Shown in pieces: positions 61,305 to 64,000 of a DNA stretch of 64,000 nucleotides. The translations under genes and the position numbers were made by a program. Source of the DNA: Deltaproteobacteria bacterium (GTDB lineage: Bacteria; Desulfobacterota; GWC2-55-46); NCBI GenBank assembly GCA_020846435.1, contig JADLDY010000012.1, positions 1 through 64,000 on the forward strand. The letters run 5' to 3'. Numbering within the stretch: position 1 is the stretch's first letter; every line of letters begins with the position of its first letter. The notes beneath the pieces were generated by a model. It worked only from the letters and a program-made list of their open reading frames with translations, did not search any database and was not told the DNA's origin.

Positions 61305-61685
61305 ATGCAGCGGATGATGCTCAAAAGCAAGATCCACAGGGCGACCGTCACGGACGCCAACATTGATTATGAGGGGTCGGTCGCCATTGACGAGGCCCTT
61401 ATGGAAGCTGCCGGCATATACGAGTTCGAGCAGGTCCAGATATACGACATCGCCAATGGAAATCGGCTCACGACCTACGCTATAAAGGGCGAGAGGGGCT
61501 CCGGCGTCATCTCCATTAACGGCGCGGCCGCGCACCTCGCTAAAAAGGGCGATCTCGTCATCATCGCCACCTACTCCGTGTTCGAAGAGGCAGAGGCCGC
61601 GAGGCACGCCCCTGTGCTCGTCTATGTCGATGAAAACAACTCAATAAAGAAGGTGAGCTCGGCTTTGTCGGCGCACTGTCTATGA
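61305..61685 (+). CDS. panD: Aspartate 1-decarboxylase proenzyme
   Basis: A 126-residue pyruvoyl enzyme making beta-alanine from aspartate. Self-cleavage between G24 and S25 in [11 protein letters not shown] creates the pyruvoyl group; other family features are [31 protein letters not shown] and LVIIATY. GGAGG lies upstream of ATG 61305; the longer frame back to 61164 lies inside panC. The stop overlaps the DUF502 gene by four bases. Confidence 0.97.
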   Translation: MQRMMLKSKIHRATVTDANIDYEGSVAIDEALMEAAGIYEFEQVQIYDIANGNRLTTYAIKGERGSGVISINGAAAHLAKKGDLVIIATYSVFEEAEAARHAPVLVYVDENNSIKKVSSALSAHCL

Positions 61686-62341
61686 CCAAGATATTCAGAA
61701 GATATTTCATGACGGGGCTCCTTGTCGTGGTGCCCCTTTATTTTTCCTATTATGTCCTTTCCGCCATCGTCAACTACATGGACAGCATATTGACGCTCCT
61801 GCCGGTTTCCTTGCGGCCGGACACCTTTTTGCCATTCCATGTGCCCGGCCTCGGCATAATATTCACGGTCGCTGTCATATTCCTCATAGGCCTTCTTACC
61901 GCCAACTTCCTCGGCAGGAGCGTCGTAAGCCTTACTGAAAAGATAATGGCCAAGGTGCCTGTGGTGAGGATGGTCTACAACGCCACCAAGCAGTTCATGG
62001 AGACTTTCTTTGCCCAGGAGCACCAGGGTTTCAGAAAGGTCGTCCTTGTCGAGTTCCCCAGGAAGGGCATATACTCCATGGGCTTTCTGACCAGCAAGGT
62101 TACGGGCGAGATGAAGGACAAGACGACGAACGAGCCGATGGTCTGCGTTTTTGTCCCGACTACCCCGAACCCGACCTCCGGGTTTTTCGTGGTGCTGCCT
62201 GAAAAGGAAGTCATCAACCTTGACATGAAGGTCGAGGACGCTTTCAAGGTCATCATGACCGGCGGCATGGTCATACCCAACAACGACGAGTTCAAGGCCC
62301 ACATCCCGAATAACAAGGACAAGGGCCTCGCCAACAGCTGA
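61682..62341 (+). CDS. DUF502 family membrane protein
   Basis: A 219-residue protein with two N-terminal membrane helices (about 9-35 and 55-75) followed by a soluble domain with [33 protein letters not shown] and [20 protein letters not shown], all characteristic of DUF502. The family has no established function but is widespread in bacteria and plants. Start ATG 61682 overlaps panD by four bases (ATGA), a panD-DUF502 neighbourhood I have seen in related genomes. About 170 non-coding bases follow. Confidence 0.92.
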   Translation: MTKIFRRYFMTGLLVVVPLYFSYYVLSAIVNYMDSILTLLPVSLRPDTFLPFHVPGLGIIFTVAVIFLIGLLTANFLGRSVVSLTEKIMAKVPVVRMVYNATKQFMETFFAQEHQGFRKVVLVEFPRKGIYSMGFLTSKVTGEMKDKTTNEPMVCVFVPTTPNPTSGFFVVLPEKEVINLDMKVEDAFKVIMTGGMVIPNNDEFKAHIPNNKDKGLANS

Positions 62342-62447
62342 CCCCTGTTGAGTCCAGCAGACTTCGCGGTGCGGGACGTACCTTTATCTTTTGAGAAAGC
62401 CGTAAAAACAAGCCCATTCCCCCTTCGATCGAAAAGATAATTTTGCA

Positions 62448-62475
62448 TTGTCTTTTTCCCCAAATCTGTTAAGAT
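62448..62475 (+). promoter_or_regulatory. Candidate promoter of the transketolase gene
   Basis: TTGTCT (62448-62453), 16-base spacer, TAAGAT (62470-62475), 35 bp upstream of the ATG. No terminator is visible between the DUF502 gene and this site. Confidence 0.42.
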
Positions 62476-62509
62476 TCTTTCTCCGAAAACCCCCGTAAAA
62501 GAGGCTCAG

Positions 62510-64000
62510 ATGGAAAAGAAATCCAGGTCCTACAAGTCCGAATCCATTGATGAATTGTCAATTAATACAATACGCTTCCTTGCCATAGACGGCGTCGAGG
62601 CGGCCAACTCGGGGCACCCCGGCATGCCGATGGGGGACGCTCCCATGGCCTATGTGCTCTGGAAGAACTTCCTCAGGCACGACCCCTCTGACCCGAAGTG
62701 GCTCTGCCGCGACAGGTTCGTGCTCTCGGCGGGCCACGGCTCGATGCTCCTTTACTCTCTCCTGCACCTTACCGGATACAATTTGCCGCTCGATGAGCTC
62801 AAAAAGTTCAGGCAGTGGGGCAGCCACACGCCGGGACACCCCGAGCGCGACCAGAACATAGGCATTGAGACGACGACCGGCCCGCTGGGGCAGGGCTTTG
62901 CCAACGGAGTTGGCATGGCGATGGCGCAAAGGTATCTCGCCCACAGGTTCAACAGGCCGGGGTTCCCTCTTTTTGACTACCATGTCTACGCCATTTGCAG
63001 CGATGGCGACCTGATGGAAGGGGTCTCCAACGAAGCCGCCTCGATGGCCGGACACCTCAAACTCGGCAACATGATCTATCTGTACTCAGACAACAAGATA
63101 ACGATAGAAGGCAAGACCGACATCGCCTTCTCCGAAGATGTAGGCATGAGGTTCGAAGCCCTCGGCTGGCACGTCCAGAAGGTCGGCGGCAATGACACCG
63201 TTGGCATAGCCAAAGCGATAGAAGCGGCCAGGGCTGAAACCTCGAGGCCGTCCCTCATAATGGCCAGGACGATAATAGGCTTCGGCAGTCCCGCCAAGCA
63301 GGACACCGAAGAAGTCCACGGAGCCCCTCTTGGCAAGGACGAGGTTAAGGCCACGAAAGAGGCTCTCGGCTGGCCTCTTGAGCCCGACTTCTTCGTGCCA
63401 GAAGAGGTTAAAGCCCACATGAGCGCGCTCTCGGACGGCAAGGCCAGCCACAAGGCCTGGCATGACATGGTCAAGAGGTATTCGAAGGAGTACGCTGAAG
63501 AGGGTAGAGAACTACATGCCATCATAGATGGAAAGAGGTCAGGGGAGTGGGAGAAGGCTTTGCCTGTCTTCACTGAAAAGGACGGCAACATTGCCACAAG
63601 GAGCGCGTCAGGAAGGGTGTTGAACGCCATATCGTCGGCCGCGCCGTTCCTCATCGGAGGCTCGGCAGACCTCGCGCCATCGACCAACACGATAATGAAG
63701 GGCATGGGCCATTTCCTGAGCGACCGCACGGGACGCAACCTTCACTTCGGCGTAAGGGAGCACGCCATGGGCTCTGTCATGAACGGCATGGCGCTGACCG
63801 GCGGCATAGTGCCTTACGGCGCGACCTTCCTCATATTCTCGGATTATATGAAGCCCCCCATAAGGCTCGCGGCCTTGATGCATCTTCAGGCCGTGTATGT
63901 CTTCACACACGATTCCATCGGCCTCGGCGAGGACGGCCCAACGCACCAGCCAATAGAGCAGTTAGCGGCCCTGCGTTCGATACCGAACCTCACGGTCATA
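62510..64000 (+). CDS. tkt: Transketolase (5' part, runs off the window)
   Basis: The frame is open for 497 codons to the last base of the window, so the C-terminal part of a roughly 660-700 residue enzyme is missing. The TDP-binding N-terminal domain has [38 protein letters not shown] and the GDG...N motif as [16 protein letters not shown]; substrate-binding SHTPGHPE is present. The middle domain begins about residue 365 with [13 protein letters not shown] and includes [17 protein letters not shown]. It interconverts sugar phosphates in the pentose phosphate pathway. ATG 62510 has GAGGCTC upstream. Confidence 0.95.
   Translation, partial: MEKKSRSYKSESIDELSINTIRFLAIDGVEAANSGHPGMPMGDAPMAYVLWKNFLRHDPSDPKWLCRDRFVLSAGHGSMLLYSLLHLTGYNLPLDELKKFRQWGSHTPGHPERDQNIGIETTTGPLGQGFANGVGMAMAQRYLAHRFNRPGFPLFDYHVYAICSDGDLMEGVSNEAASMAGHLKLGNMIYLYSDNKITIEGKTDIAFSEDVGMRFEALGWHVQKVGGNDTVGIAKAIEAARAETSRPSLIMARTIIGFGSPAKQDTEEVHGAPLGKDEVKATKEALGWPLEPDFFVPEEVKAHMSALSDGKASHKAWHDMVKRYSKEYAEEGRELHAIIDGKRSGEWEKALPVFTEKDGNIATRSASGRVLNAISSAAPFLIGGSADLAPSTNTIMKGMGHFLSDRTGRNLHFGVREHAMGSVMNGMALTGGIVPYGATFLIFSDYMKPPIRLAALMHLQAVYVFTHDSIGLGEDGPTHQPIEQLAALRSIPNLTVI

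Overview
The window is a gene-dense, fairly GC-rich bacterial chromosome segment with no plasmid, phage or integrase genes. Gene order and content suggest a Deltaproteobacteria-like (Desulfobacterota/Geobacter-type) organism: prfA-murA-hisGDBHAF, DUF116-fmt-def-priA, dNK-panB-panC-panD-DUF502, hisZ-purA, and an operon for the late steps of cobalamin synthesis that contains a ThiC-like BzaF candidate. This is an inference from synteny; no rRNA gene is present to confirm it.

Layout. 0-5.6 kb: tRNA-Lys, an NfeD/SPFH membrane pair, a CDF metal transporter, two tandem paralogous small membrane proteins on the minus strand, a TPR protein and an unknown exported protein. 5.7-12.3 kb: a ferritin-like/receiver fusion, a zinc-ribbon protein, a siroheme decarboxylase pair (ahbA/ahbB), a SCO copper chaperone and a caa3 cytochrome oxidase whose subunit I has the A2-type YSHPAVY motif. 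12.4-18.7 kb: a promoter, a ZTP riboswitch with its own terminator, a class V aminotransferase plus serA, then hisZ, purA and a TPR lipoprotein. 18.8-20 kb: two PilZ proteins. 20-25 kb (minus): DUF116, fmt, def, priA. 25-30 kb: palindromic repeats, a BON lipoprotein, an AT-rich RelA/SpoT-domain gene of foreign appearance, and rpsF-rpsR-rplI followed by dnaB. 30-43 kb (minus): his operon, murA, prfA, thyX, rpmE, rho, coaE, pgeF, rluD. 43-51.6 kb: an FCD-type GntR regulator with a probable operator, a TIM-barrel isomerase, then a cobalamin-riboswitch-controlled operon (cobA-cobU-cobT-cobS-cobC-cbiA-bzaF). 51.7-64 kb: comM, a hybrid sensor kinase, a cysteine desulfurase, tsaD, rsmA, a deoxynucleoside kinase, panB/panC/panD, DUF502 and the 5' part of transketolase, which runs off the window.

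How the parts fit. The cobalamin operon completes cobamides: CobA adenosylates, CbiA amidates, CobU and CobS build the nucleotide loop, CobT and CobC supply alpha-ribazole, and a ThiC-like enzyme at its end probably makes 5-hydroxybenzimidazole as the lower ligand without oxygen (BzaF). The cell also carries an aerobic caa3 oxidase, and its heme supply may come from the siroheme route (AhbA/B). The ZTP riboswitch ties serine synthesis, the main one-carbon donor, to purine/folate status. HisZ at 15.6 kb is the partner the short HisG at 34.6 kb requires.

Non-coding signals are rich. Besides the two known riboswitch classes there are likely leaders before rpmE, rpsF and panB, and a terminator hairpin pressed against the dnaB start codon. 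An operator overlaps the gntR promoter. A two-class palindromic repeat family occurs at five loci and shows compensatory base changes between classes. Strongest leads for follow-up: the BzaF assignment, the ferritin-like/receiver fusion, the rpmE leader hairpin, the rplI/dnaB hairpin and the covarying repeats.
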